The notes: generated by a model not told the origin, from the sequence alone. DNA of 24,161 nt from an uncultured Ellagibacter sp. (GCF_934636505.1 NZ_CAKUAL010000029.1:1-24161), one strand, 5' to 3'. Positions 1 through 7,927 are shown, numbered from the stretch's first letter. A program made the numbers and translations.

Positions 1-1035
1 GTCGTGCGCATCCACAGCTCTTCGGGCACGACGGGCACGCCGGTCATCATCCCCTACACCGCCCAGGACGTGACCGATTGGGCGATCCAGTTTGAGCGCT
101 GCTACCGAACTGCGGGCATCACCAATCTCGACCGCATCCAGATTACCCCAGGCTACGGCCTGTGGACCGCGGGCATCGGCTTCCAGCTTGGCTGCGAGCG
201 CTTGGGCGCCATGGCGATCCCGATGGGTCCCGGCAACACCGAGAAGCAGCTCAAGATGATGCAGGACTTGCATTCCACGGTCATCACCGGCACGTCGAGC
301 TACGCGCTTCTGCTCGCCGAGGAAATCTCCAAGCGCGGCCTGCGTGACAAGCTCGACCTGAAGAAGGGCGTTATCGGCTCAGAGCGCTGGGGTGAGAAGA
401 TGCGCCACCGCATCGCGAACGAGCTGGGCATCGAAATCTTCGACATCTACGGTCTGACCGAGATTTACGGCCCGGGCATCGGCATCTCCTGCGAGGCTCA
501 TCACGGTATGCATGTTTGGGAAGACTTCGTGTACGTGGAGATCGTCGACCCGAAGACGGGTGAAGTGCTGCCCGACGGCGAGGTGGGAGAAATCGTGCTC
601 ACCACGCTGCGCAAGCAGGGCGCGCCGCTCATCCGCTACCGTACGCACGACCTTTCACGCATCATCCCCGGCGCCTGCACCTGCGAGTACGGCAGTCATC
701 ACCCGCGTATCGACACCATCGTCGGTCGCACCGACGACATGGTGAAGGTGAAGGGGTGCAACATGTTCCCCGCGCAGATCGAGGAAGTCATCAACTTCAC
801 GGAGGGCACCTCGTCCGAATACCAGATGATGATTGAGGCGATCAACGGCCGCGACGTCATCACGCTTCTGTTCGAGACTGCGCTCACGGGCGAGGACCGC
901 GAGAGGTGCGAGCGCGAGCTTGAGGCAATCTTCAAGGCGAAGATCGGCTGCACTCCCGAGGCGAAGGGTGTGCCCATCGGCGAGTTGCCGCGTAGCGAGA
1001 AGAAGACCAAGCGTATCTTCGACAGCCGTTACTAG
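1..1035 (+). CDS. paaK: Phenylacetate-CoA ligase (AMP-forming), 5'-truncated
   Basis: This enzyme of the ANL adenylating superfamily activates phenylacetate or a related aryl acid to its CoA thioester with ATP, in the cytoplasm. The frame is open from base 1, so the N-terminus, roughly 90 residues judged from the usual 430-440, lies outside the window. The visible part begins just before the nucleotide-binding loop SSSGTTGTP, followed by GLTEIYGPG near visible residue 150, the RYRTHDL motif near 212, and the hinge region GRTDDMVKVKG. The C-terminus, KKTKRIFD, holds the lysine region expected for adenylation. In gut anaerobes such ligases often accompany indolepyruvate ferredoxin oxidoreductase in aromatic amino-acid fermentation, but that partner would be upstream and cannot be seen. 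The family is clear; the exact aryl acid is not. Confidence 0.9.
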   Translation, partial: VVRIHSSSGTTGTPVIIPYTAQDVTDWAIQFERCYRTAGITNLDRIQITPGYGLWTAGIGFQLGCERLGAMAIPMGPGNTEKQLKMMQDLHSTVITGTSSYALLLAEEISKRGLRDKLDLKKGVIGSERWGEKMRHRIANELGIEIFDIYGLTEIYGPGIGISCEAHHGMHVWEDFVYVEIVDPKTGEVLPDGEVGEIVLTTLRKQGAPLIRYRTHDLSRIIPGACTCEYGSHHPRIDTIVGRTDDMVKVKGCNMFPAQIEEVINFTEGTSSEYQMMIEAINGRDVITLLFETALTGEDRERCERELEAIFKAKIGCTPEAKGVPIGELPRSEKKTKRIFDSRY

Positions 1036-1070
1036 GCTTACACTTGGCCGCTTAAGTCGATTTTCTAGAA

Positions 1071-1114
1071 GGAGACCCTTGCCGTCCGCCGACGGCGAGC
1101 GGCAAGGGTTCTCC
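1071..1114 (+). terminator. Hairpin terminator after the CoA ligase
   Basis: A 14-bp stem (GGAGACCCTTGCCG with its complement, one bulged T on the right arm) encloses a 15-base loop and starts 35 bp after the ligase stop codon. No strong T-run follows, only CCCATTTA, so termination may be imperfect. Confidence 0.6.
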
Positions 1115-1243
1115 CATTTACAGCGCGCTTTCCCCCATTCGCCGCGCAGAATTCGGCTGTTTTGTGAAGCGCTCGAATCTACTATTTTCTTTGGTATGTT
1201 AATTAGCGAAATCCAAACTAACTGAAGAGAGAGATTCACGCAC

Positions 1244-1822
1244 ATGACTGACTTGAGCATGCCTTCAAGCAGTGTGCGCCTTGGCGCCGCTGTTCCTGTT
1301 TCCGCACCCGATGTTGACAAAAATGCGACAGGTGATGTCGCTGTTGCAAAAGCCCCCACGAAAAAACGGCCGCTTCACAAGCAGCTCACTTTTGCGCTGT
1401 TCATGACGGGCGGCATGGTAACGCTTATGAGCTTGTATAACACCGCGTTGCACACCTGGTTCAACTTCACCCTTTTCGACTGCCTCTCCGGAATGCTTCT
1501 CCGCTGGCCGATCGCGTTTGTTGCTTCCCTTACGATTGGCGATGTCATTGCGAAGCGCGTGCTGATGCCGCTTGTTCGGAAAATAGCATCTCCTACTGGA
1601 TGGATCGCCTCGCATATCATCCCGTTTTGCAAGGTCAACGCAATGGTTCCTTTCATGACGTTCTTTGCATCTCTGCTGTCTGTCGGTATCTCGCAAGACT
1701 TGCTGCCGCTGTGGGCTTTCACGTACGTGACAACTCTCCCGGCTGCTCTTGCCGCAAATGTGGCGCTTGTCGGCCCCGTAGCAAGGAAGATGTACAGTCT
1801 GGTGTTTGGCGAGAAGTTCTGA
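1244..1822 (+). CDS. Small membrane protein with two DUF2798-like units
   Basis: The product has 192 residues. About 45 polar N-terminal residues ending in a basic KKRPLHKQ stretch are followed by four predicted membrane segments arranged as two similar halves. Each half has an F..(L/M)M...V opening, a long polar-to-hydrophobic hairpin, and a closing (M/G)P(L/V)(V/A)RK motif (MPLVRKI near residue 111 and GPVARKM near residue 182). This pattern resembles a duplicated DUF2798 unit, a family of unknown function. The start is ATG 1244, with a purine-rich AGAGAGAG stretch about 10 bases upstream. The gene stands alone between the ligase terminator and a long non-coding stretch. Base composition in its first third is less GC-rich than its neighbours. 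The family assignment is from pattern recognition; no function can be inferred. Confidence 0.75.
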   Translation: MTDLSMPSSSVRLGAAVPVSAPDVDKNATGDVAVAKAPTKKRPLHKQLTFALFMTGGMVTLMSLYNTALHTWFNFTLFDCLSGMLLRWPIAFVASLTIGDVIAKRVLMPLVRKIASPTGWIASHIIPFCKVNAMVPFMTFFASLLSVGISQDLLPLWAFTYVTTLPAALAANVALVGPVARKMYSLVFGEKF

Positions 1823-1947
1823 TGCTGCGTGACTGTCCCCGTGCGCGGCAGAGAGGGGACCGCGCGCTCGCGAACGAATCTCGTTCGAAAAGGTAGGATT
1901 TCGATTTTCCCGCCTTTCCGAGCGCTATAGTGTGATAGAGTAGCCGC

Positions 1948-2049
1948 ATGAATTTTGGTGAGGGACATATTGCGCACACTGTTGCATCGGCTGCGACCGA
2001 TGTCTTTTCTGCACCCCTCTACTACTATTATTCCTATCGATATCTCTAG
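1948..2049 (+). CDS. Putative Tyr-rich leader peptide (33 aa)
   Basis: A short frame starts at ATG 1948 and stops at TAG 2047-2049. Its last residues read LYYYYSYRYL, so six of eight consecutive codons (positions 25-32) are tyrosine (TAC TAC TAT TAT, then TAT, TAT). The stop codon touches the left arm of an inverted repeat, GCACACGA at 2049-2056 and TCGTGTGC at 2109-2116. A TATAGT -10-like box at 1926-1931 lies about 16 bases before the ATG; no convincing Shine-Dalgarno is present. Runs of one codon beside competing hairpins are the hallmark of ribosome-mediated attenuation leaders, which would place the downstream symporter under charged tRNA-Tyr control. The peptide frame and repeats are seen; the regulatory role is inferred, and no T-rich terminator is obvious. 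Confidence 0.45.
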   Translation: MNFGEGHIAHTVASAATDVFSAPLYYYYSYRYL

Positions 2050-2157
2050 CACACGAGGCCTGGCTCGTTGCGCGCATGGGCGCGCAGGTTGACAAGGAAA
2101 GTCTCGCGTCGTGTGCGCCTTCCGTGTTTTCCCTGTTCAAACTCGGTATGGGAAAAC
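2049..2157 (+). promoter_or_regulatory. Nested inverted repeats in the symporter leader
   Basis: Four inverted repeats lie between the Tyr-rich frame and the symporter. An outer pair is at 2049-2056/2109-2116 (8 bp, extendable with one mismatch). Inside it are ACGAG/CTCGT at 2053-2057/2064-2068 and the strong TGCGCGC/GCGCGCA at 2069-2075/2080-2086. A separate pair, GTTTTCCC/GGGAAAAC, is at 2126-2133/2150-2157, abutting the parS palindrome. The outer pair and the ACGAG hairpin are mutually exclusive, as expected for an RNA switch. No member is followed by a long T-run, so any control could be translational or incomplete termination. Structure is seen; function is inferred. Confidence 0.4.
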
Positions 2158-2171
2158 GTTTCACGTGAAAC
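2158..2171. other. parS-like ParB/Spo0J binding site
   Basis: The perfect 14-bp palindrome GTTTCACGTGAAAC matches the inner 14 bases of the bacterial parS consensus TGTTTCACGTGAAACA; the two outermost bases are C and C here. It lies 26 bp upstream of the symporter start. A second copy of the same core is at 22476-22489. ParB loads on parS sites clustered around the replication origin, so this suggests an origin-proximal location. Overlap with a transcription-factor operator cannot be excluded. Confidence 0.75.
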
Positions 2172-2197
2172 CCTTTGAGAATCGTTAGGAAACAGCA

Positions 2198-3772
2198 ATG
2201 ATCGCAAAACTATGCATGGTGCTCATCTTCATCGGCGTTGCCGTGGGCGTGGGTATCTACTGCCGCCGTTCGACGGCAAGCGTTGACGGCTTCGTGCTCG
2301 GCGGTCGAAGCGTCGGCCCTTGGATGAGCGCCTTCGCGTTTGGCACAAGTTATTTCTCGGCTGTGGTCTTCGTCGGTTACGCCGGCCAGTTCGGATGGAA
2401 ATACGGCATCGCCGCATTCTGGGCGGGTATTGCCAACGCCGTTCTCGGCAGCTTGCTTGCTTGGTGGGTGCTCGGCCCGCGCACGCGCGAGATGACCCAT
2501 CGCCTGGGCGCGACTACGATGCCGGAGTTCTTCGGCCTCCGCTACGACTCGAAGGCCCTGCGCGTTGCCGCCGCTGCCATCATCTTCGTCTTCCTCATCC
2601 CTTACACGGCGAGCGTCTACAACGGCCTGTCGCGTCTGTTCGGCATGGCGTTCGGCCTGCCCTATGAGTGGTGCGTTATCGGCATGGCAGTTGTGACCTG
2701 TATCTACGTCGTAGTCGGCGGCTACATGGCCACGGTGATGAACGACTTTCTGCAGGGAATCGTCATGCTGGTCGGCATTATCGCCGTCATTGTGGCCGTC
2801 CTGTTCAACAACGGCGGCTTCATGCCCGCGATTACCGAGCTTTCGCAGATGTCCTCCGATTTGGCGCCCGACATGGCGGGCCCGTTCGTGAGCATGTTCG
2901 GCCCCGACCCGTTGAACCTTCTGGGCGTGTGCATTCTTACGAGCCTTGGCACCTGGGGACTTCCCCAGATGGTGCAGAAGTTCTACGCCATCAAGAGCGG
3001 TCCCGCGGTGAAGCAGGGTGCTATCATCTCGACGCTGTTCGCCTTCGTGGTCGCGGGCGGCAGCTACTTCTTGGGCGGGTTCGGTCGCCTGTACTCCGGT
3101 CAGGTCGAGATGGGCGCGGACGGGCAGCCTATCTACGACTCGATCATCCCCACGATGCTCTCCACCCTACCCGATCTGCTTATCGGCATCGTCATCGTGC
3201 TCGTGCTTTCCGCTTCCATGTCGACTTTGTCCTCTCTCGTGCTCACGTCCTCCTCGACGCTCACGCTCGATGTGCTCAAGGGTAACGTCGTGAAGAATAT
3301 GAGCGAGAAGGGTCAGCTCTCAACGATGCGCGTGCTCATCATCGTGTTCATCGTGATCTCGGCGGCGCTCGCACTTGTGCAGTACCACTCCTCGATTACG
3401 TTCATCGCGCAGCTCATGGGCATCTCGTGGGGCGCGCTCGCCGGCGCGTTCCTTGGTCCCTTCCTGTGGGGCCTCTACTGGGGCCGCGTGTCGAAGGCCG
3501 CCGTATGGGCAAGCTTCATCGTGGGCGTGGGCCTCACGACCGGCAACATGATCTTGGGATTCGTGGGCACGCCGCTTATCGCGAGCCCCATCAACTGCGG
3601 CGCCATCGCGATGATTCTCTCGCTTGTCATCGTGCCGCTGGTGAGTCTCGTCACCAAGCCGGTGTCCTTCAATGTGAACCCGCCGAGCGCGGAAGGTGCA
3701 ATCGATCGCGAGTATGTCCGCGAACTGCATCTGCAAAAGGAAAGGGAAGCGAAAGCGGCTTCTGCGGAATAG
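2198..3772 (+). CDS. Sodium:solute symporter (SSS/SLC5 family)
   Basis: This 524-residue integral membrane protein is about the family length and shows about 13 hydrophobic segments. It is a Na+-coupled uptake carrier of the PutP/pantothenate symporter type. The N-terminus carries the family pattern FVLGGRSVGPWMSAFAFGTS followed by YFSAVVFVGYAG. Later come the TM5/6 region GGYMATVMNDFLQG, the SLGTWGLPQMVQKFYAIKS loop near residue 250, and the STLSSLVLTSSSTLTLD segment near residue 345 that supplies Na+-site serines and threonines in this fold. The C-terminal tail is polar. The start is ATG 2198, preceded by TTAGGAAAC. Its substrate cannot be read from sequence; the tyrosine-rich short frame upstream (1948-2049) would fit an aromatic amino acid or related acid if that frame is regulatory. 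A bidirectional terminator follows. Confidence 0.93.
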   Translation: MIAKLCMVLIFIGVAVGVGIYCRRSTASVDGFVLGGRSVGPWMSAFAFGTSYFSAVVFVGYAGQFGWKYGIAAFWAGIANAVLGSLLAWWVLGPRTREMTHRLGATTMPEFFGLRYDSKALRVAAAAIIFVFLIPYTASVYNGLSRLFGMAFGLPYEWCVIGMAVVTCIYVVVGGYMATVMNDFLQGIVMLVGIIAVIVAVLFNNGGFMPAITELSQMSSDLAPDMAGPFVSMFGPDPLNLLGVCILTSLGTWGLPQMVQKFYAIKSGPAVKQGAIISTLFAFVVAGGSYFLGGFGRLYSGQVEMGADGQPIYDSIIPTMLSTLPDLLIGIVIVLVLSASMSTLSSLVLTSSSTLTLDVLKGNVVKNMSEKGQLSTMRVLIIVFIVISAALALVQYHSSITFIAQLMGISWGALAGAFLGPFLWGLYWGRVSKAAVWASFIVGVGLTTGNMILGFVGTPLIASPINCGAIAMILSLVIVPLVSLVTKPVSFNVNPPSAEGAIDREYVRELHLQKEREAKAASAE

Positions 3773-3843
3773 TCGTTCTGTTTGCGAAGGCCTTGCTGGC
3801 GAAGGCCCTCGTTGAAGGGCTCGCGCTTCAAGTTGATTTTGAA

Positions 3844-3877
3844 AGAGGAGACCGTTCGTTTCGGCGGTCTCCTCTTG
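3844..3877. terminator. Bidirectional terminator between convergent genes
   Basis: An 11-bp perfect stem (AGAGGAGACCG region at 3844-3854, complement at 3865-3875) has a 10-base loop. It lies between the symporter stop and the minus-strand cyclo-ligase stop. Short T-rich flanks on both strands allow it to serve both genes. Confidence 0.8.
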
Positions 3878-3880
3878 CGT

Positions 3881-4468
3881 TTAGGCGACGATGATTTTCG
3901 GCAAGGCGAGGTCGTGCGGCTCGGTCGGCACAGCCTCGACTTCCTGTTCCCGAAAGGCGATGCCGCACACGACGGCGTCACTTCGAAGCTCGCGCAGGAA
4001 GCGGTCGTAGTTGCCGCCGCCGTAACCGAGGCGCATGTTGCCAGCATCGAAGGCGACCATCGGAACGACAACGGCGTCGATTTCTCGCGGGTCGCATGGC
4101 GTGCAGCCGGCAAGCGAGGGGTCATCGGGGGTAACGGTGCGGGCGGGTTTGTCGAAGAAGGCGCGTCGCGTGCCGTCGAGGGGGACATCCCAAAACGTCA
4201 TGCGGGCCTTGGCGTCGTTATCGTTTCGCACCATGACGGGGAAGGCGCAGGTCCATCCGTGCAAGCGGGCGCTTTTCGCGAACGAGGAGACGTCTACCTC
4301 GCTTCCCAGCGCATGGTAGACGGCAATGCGAGCCCCGGGCGCAACCGTGCGGCCCAGGTACTGCACAAGTTCTTCGCACGCTTTCTCGCTGCGAGCGATG
4401 CGCTCATCGGCGGGGATGGAGTTGCGCCGTGCGATGACGAGGCTCCTGATTTCTGCTTTCGTGTTCAT
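3881..4468 (-). CDS. 5-formyltetrahydrofolate cyclo-ligase
   Basis: The product has 195 residues, the normal family length. The enzyme (MTHFS; also called YgfA or FthC) uses ATP to convert 5-formyl-THF to 5,10-methenyl-THF, recycling a stable and inhibitory folate in the cytoplasm. Visible family features are the N-terminal R..I...ER..RSEKACEEL helix, YHALGSEVD, the CAFPVM segment in mid-protein, and the strongly diagnostic substrate and Mg-ATP loop LGYGGGNYDRFL near residue 150, followed by GIAFREQEVEAVPTEPHD. The start is ATG at 4468, with a TATACT box only 7 bases upstream and no clear Shine-Dalgarno, so the message may be leaderless. The gene is divergent from the antiporter and convergent with the symporter. 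Confidence 0.95.
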   Translation of the reverse strand: MNTKAEIRSLVIARRNSIPADERIARSEKACEELVQYLGRTVAPGARIAVYHALGSEVDVSSFAKSARLHGWTCAFPVMVRNDNDAKARMTFWDVPLDGTRRAFFDKPARTVTPDDPSLAGCTPCDPREIDAVVVPMVAFDAGNMRLGYGGGNYDRFLRELRSDAVVCGIAFREQEVEAVPTEPHDLALPKIIVA

Positions 4469-4475
4469 GCCTGCA

Positions 4476-4481
4476 AGTATA
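4476..4481 (-). promoter_or_regulatory. -10 element of the cyclo-ligase gene
   Basis: On the minus strand TATACT ends 7 bases before the ATG at 4468. With normal initiation spacing, transcription would start at or next to the A of the start codon. The -35 region (around 4499-4504) is a poor match. Confidence 0.45.
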
Positions 4482-4612
4482 GAGTGCCCGCAAACCTTGT
4501 TTCACTCTCCGAAAAAAACGCACATGTGGGCCGCGTCGTCGAAAAATCAAGGCATACTGAAACGGCCTGCAATTATGCAGGGGAAGTATCCGCTCACAAC
4601 GAAGGGGTTCCT

Positions 4613-6283
4613 GTGGAAGGTTTCGACCTTATCAGTACGGGCGCTTGGTCAATCGTGCCGCCGCTTTTGGCGCTCGGGCTCGCGCTCATCACCAAGGAAG
4701 TGTACTCGTCGCTCACCATCGGCGTACTTATGGGCATGGTGATCTACCAGTTCACTCTCGCGGGGGTTGGCGTCGATCAGTTCATCGCGGCGTTCACCAT
4801 GGTTCCACGAATGATGGCGACGCAGATTGCCGAAAACGGAGCGCTGTTGCTGTTCCTTGCCTTATTAGGCGCGCTCACGGTGGTCATCGCGATCGCCGGC
4901 GGCTCGCGCGCCTACGCCGAGTGGGTGTCGAAGCACGTGAAGAACGCGCGCCTTGCGTCGGTTCTCACGGCGGTTCTCGGCATTCTCATCTTCGTGGACG
5001 ACTACTTCAACTGCCTGACGGTCGGCGCGGTCATGCGTCCCATCACCGATCGCTTCCACATCAGCCGCGAAAAACTGTCGTGGATCATCGACTCCACGGC
5101 GGCGCCTGTGTGCATCATCGCGCCGGTCTCCTCTTGGGCGGTTGCCGTGGGCGGCTATCTGGGAGAAGACGGCTTCTCGACGTTCGTGCAGTCCATCCCC
5201 TATAACTTCTACGCGCTGCTCACGATCTTCTTCGTGTTCTTCATGCTGATCACGAAGCTCGATTACGGCTCGATGCGCGCGGCCGAGGAAGCCTGCGCCC
5301 AGGGGCACGATGTCGACGACATTCCGCGCGAGGGCAGCGCTCTTGCGGCGGTTTCGGCGACCCGCCTTTCCGAGAAGAACGTGGAAGCGTACGAAGGGGA
5401 CCATCCGGGTGTGCCGTCGGTCGTGACCGAGGAGGCCGACATCGACGACGCGGCATCGGGCGCCATCGACGAGTACAAGGGGCTCAACATCTCCGAGAAC
5501 GGTCGCGTGTTCGACCTGATCGTTCCCATCGTCGTGCTGATCGTGTTCTCGATTCTGGGCATGATGTACGCGGGTGGCTTCTTCGAGGGCGTCGACTTCG
5601 CTACCGCCGTCGGCGAGGACCCGGTGACGGGCCTGTGCATCGGCTCTTGCGTGGCGCTTGTCGTCGCGGCTGCAATGTTCCTTCCGCGCAAGCTCACGAC
5701 ACTCGAGGGTTTTGTTGAAGGCATCTCCGAAGGCGTGCGCTCGATGGTCGGTGCGATCATGATCCTCGTTCTGGCATGGAGCTTGGGCGGCCTGTGCCGT
5801 CACATGCTGGGCACGGGCGAGTTCGTGAGCGGCGTGCTGAACGGGCTTGGCGTGGGGCTTACCCTTCTGCCTGCGATCATCTTCCTGGTGGCGGCGTTCA
5901 TCGGCTTCGCCATGGGCACCTCCTGGGGCACGATCGCGCTTATCCTCCCAATCGTGATCGGTGTGTTCCCCACCGACGACCCGCTGTTCCTTGTGGCCGT
6001 CGGCTCGACGCTCGCGGGCGCTGTCTATGGCGACCACATCTCGCCGATATCCGATACGACGATCCTCTCCTCTGCGGGCGCAAAATGCAACCACCTGCGT
6101 CACGTTGCCACGCAGATTCCCTACGCGACGCTCGTCATGGTTACGTGCTTCATCGGCTACATCGTGGCTGGTTTCACGGGCAATCCGTGGATCTCGCTCG
6201 CGCTCGGCGCGGTCATCATCGTCGTTGCCGTGATTACGCTTCACAAGCTGAATTTCGGCGTGAAGAAGGGCGAGGCGGCATAG
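4613..6283 (+). CDS. Na+/H+ antiporter, NhaC family
   Basis: This 556-residue polytopic membrane protein would exchange cytoplasmic Na+ for external H+, for pH and sodium homeostasis. I chose GTG 4613 because GAAGGGG lies five bases upstream and the hydrophobic core begins immediately after MEGFDLISTGAW. In order, there are an N-terminal bundle (10-50, 75-100), the conserved VLGILIFVDDYFNCLTVGAVMR-like segment near residue 121 with the paired acidic residues D129-D130, the STAAPVCIIAPVSSWA stretch (161-176), a long acidic loop (about 216-297), and a C-terminal bundle containing GFAMGTSWGT (431-440) and YGDHISPISDTTILSSAGA (472-490), both typical of NhaC proteins. The polar loop is longer than usual. 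The in-frame open stretch further upstream is antisense to the cyclo-ligase and is not part of the gene. A terminator follows. Confidence 0.93.
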   Translation: MEGFDLISTGAWSIVPPLLALGLALITKEVYSSLTIGVLMGMVIYQFTLAGVGVDQFIAAFTMVPRMMATQIAENGALLLFLALLGALTVVIAIAGGSRAYAEWVSKHVKNARLASVLTAVLGILIFVDDYFNCLTVGAVMRPITDRFHISREKLSWIIDSTAAPVCIIAPVSSWAVAVGGYLGEDGFSTFVQSIPYNFYALLTIFFVFFMLITKLDYGSMRAAEEACAQGHDVDDIPREGSALAAVSATRLSEKNVEAYEGDHPGVPSVVTEEADIDDAASGAIDEYKGLNISENGRVFDLIVPIVVLIVFSILGMMYAGGFFEGVDFATAVGEDPVTGLCIGSCVALVVAAAMFLPRKLTTLEGFVEGISEGVRSMVGAIMILVLAWSLGGLCRHMLGTGEFVSGVLNGLGVGLTLLPAIIFLVAAFIGFAMGTSWGTIALILPIVIGVFPTDDPLFLVAVGSTLAGAVYGDHISPISDTTILSSAGAKCNHLRHVATQIPYATLVMVTCFIGYIVAGFTGNPWISLALGAVIIVVAVITLHKLNFGVKKGEAA

Positions 6284-6340
6284 CTTCTCATTGGCAAATA
6301 GCGGCTTGAGGGACCCACGTCCCGAGGGCTATGTGAGAAT

Positions 6341-6369
6341 GGCGGCTTCCGAGAGGAGGCCGCCTTTTT
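6341..6369 (+). terminator. Rho-independent terminator after the antiporter
   Basis: A 10-bp stem, GGCGGCTTCC with GGAGGCCGCC (one G-T pair), has a GAGA tetraloop and is followed by five T residues. It lies 58 bp past the antiporter stop. Confidence 0.9.
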
Positions 6370-6462
6370 GCGCTCGAGAACCGCTTCTTTAGAATAATTC
6401 TATTTCAAGATATTAAAAAACGCGAATAGACCTATCGTAAAAGAATCCTTCTGAATGATATA

Positions 6463-6486
6463 GCAGTGCAATGGCAATTGCGCTGC
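6463..6486 (-). terminator. Hairpin downstream of the Mg2+ transporter gene
   Basis: GCAGTGCAAT (6463-6472) and ATTGCGCTGC (6477-6486) form a 10-bp stem with one wobble pair and a 4-base loop. On the minus strand it lies 46 bp beyond the transporter stop and is followed by TATATCATT rather than a clean T-run, so it is a candidate terminator only. Confidence 0.45.
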
Positions 6487-6532
6487 CAGCCCTTCTCGAT
6501 TAGTGGGATTCGCTTCCTGCGGGCGGCACGCG

Positions 6533-7924
6533 CTATTCGATGCCGAGCACCTGCATCACGAGGAGCGCGACGGTGAGCACGGTCACGATGGCGACCGTCA
6601 CCCAGATGAGAATCTGCGAGAGGCGGCTCGATTTGAAGGCCCCCATGATGTGCTTGTCCGAGGCGATGATGGCCATGAACACGAGGAGCACGGGCAGGAT
6701 GATACCGTTCACAAACTGGGCCGTGAGCATGATGCCCATGAGGTTGACGTTCGGGATAAGCACGACCACGGCGCCGATGATGATAACGAACGTGAAGATG
6801 CTCTTGAACATGGGCGCCTCGCGCCACTTGAACGACACGCCTGCTTCCCAGCCGAACGCCTCGCAGATAACGAAAGCCGTGGTGAGAGGCAGAACGCAGG
6901 CTGCAAGGAACGAGGCTGCGACCAGGCCGATGGCGAAGAGCGCCTCGGCGTACTGCCCGGCGAACGGGGCGAGGGCGCGCGCTGCCGCCTCGGCGCTGTC
7001 GACCTCGATGCCCTGCGGGTAGAGCACAGCTCCCGTGGTCACGATGATGAACCAGGCGACGAGACAGGCGGCGATGGTTCCCGATACGGCGTCGATCTTC
7101 TGCTCGAAGAGCTCGTTGGTCGTGGTGCCCTTCTCGACGACGTTGCTTTGCGTGAAGAACATCATCCACGGGGCGATCGTCGTACCGATCATCGCGATGA
7201 CAAGCGATATCCAGCTCACGCCGCCTGTAACTTGCGGAACGACGGTCGAGGTGAGGGCGTCGTTCCAGTCGGGCTGGGCGAGCACTGCCGCGATGATATA
7301 GGTCACGAAGACGAACGACAGCGCGAGGAACACGTTTTGCACGCGCTTGTAACTGCCGCCGACGATGAGCAGCCAGACCGTCACCACAGCGATCGGAACG
7401 GAGATGTACTTCGAGACGCCGAACATCTCCATGCCCGATGCAATGCCGGCGAACTCGGAGAACGTGGTGGCAACATTGCCAACGAGCAGGGCGAACATGG
7501 CCAGTGCCGCGAGGCGAATGCCGAATCGCTCGCGGATGAGCGCAGCAAAGCCCTTGCCGGTGGTCGCGCCCATGCGGCTCGCGGTCGTTTGCACCACGAT
7601 GAGCAGGATGCACATGATGGGGATGACCCACAGCGTCGTGAAGCCGAACTTCGCGCCCGCCGTGGAATACGTCGAGATGCCGCCCGCGTCGTTGCCCGCC
7701 ATGGCGGTGACGATGCCGGGGCCCATCGCTGCAAGGATGAGCAGCAGCCGGTTTTTCTTCTTGCCGTCCTGGCTGTCGGTTTCCAAAGCGGTCGTCTTGT
7801 CGGGGAGCGCTGCCCCCGTCGCCTTCTTCTGCTTGCCGCTGACGCCAAAGGCCTTGCCGGGGATGGGGGCAAGGGTCTTTGCCGCGCTCTTCGCAGCGTC
7901 TGCTTTCTTCTTTCCAAACACCAT
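6533..7924 (-). CDS. Nramp-related Mg2+ transporter (NRMT-type)
   Basis: The product has 463 residues: a basic, Ala/Lys-rich cytoplasmic N-terminus (1-58) and about 11 membrane segments with the SLC11/NRAMP fold. Classical NRAMPs bind Mn2+/Fe2+ with DPGN in TM1 and A-x-x-M-P-H in TM6. Here TM1 reads D79-A-G-G82 and TM6 reads T248-T-I-A251-P-W253, so the Asn, the soft-metal-selecting Met and the proton-pathway His are all replaced. These substitutions mark the NRMT clade, characterised as Mg2+ transporters in Clostridium and in Eggerthella lenta. The start is ATG at 7924, with CTGGAGA upstream, three bases after the stop of an MgtE-like regulatory protein, so the two are co-transcribed. Mg2+ specificity is inferred from these residues and the partner gene. 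Confidence 0.85.
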   Translation of the reverse strand: MVFGKKKADAAKSAAKTLAPIPGKAFGVSGKQKKATGAALPDKTTALETDSQDGKKKNRLLLILAAMGPGIVTAMAGNDAGGISTYSTAGAKFGFTTLWVIPIMCILLIVVQTTASRMGATTGKGFAALIRERFGIRLAALAMFALLVGNVATTFSEFAGIASGMEMFGVSKYISVPIAVVTVWLLIVGGSYKRVQNVFLALSFVFVTYIIAAVLAQPDWNDALTSTVVPQVTGGVSWISLVIAMIGTTIAPWMMFFTQSNVVEKGTTTNELFEQKIDAVSGTIAACLVAWFIIVTTGAVLYPQGIEVDSAEAAARALAPFAGQYAEALFAIGLVAASFLAACVLPLTTAFVICEAFGWEAGVSFKWREAPMFKSIFTFVIIIGAVVVLIPNVNLMGIMLTAQFVNGIILPVLLVFMAIIASDKHIMGAFKSSRLSQILIWVTVAIVTVLTVALLVMQVLGIE

Positions 7925-7927
7925 GGC

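Noticed and set aside
3782..4612. In-frame open stretch extending the NhaC antiporter about 277 codons upstream
   Set aside because: It lies antisense to the well-supported cyclo-ligase gene and encodes no membrane or family features; GTG 4613 has a good ribosome binding site and starts the hydrophobic core.
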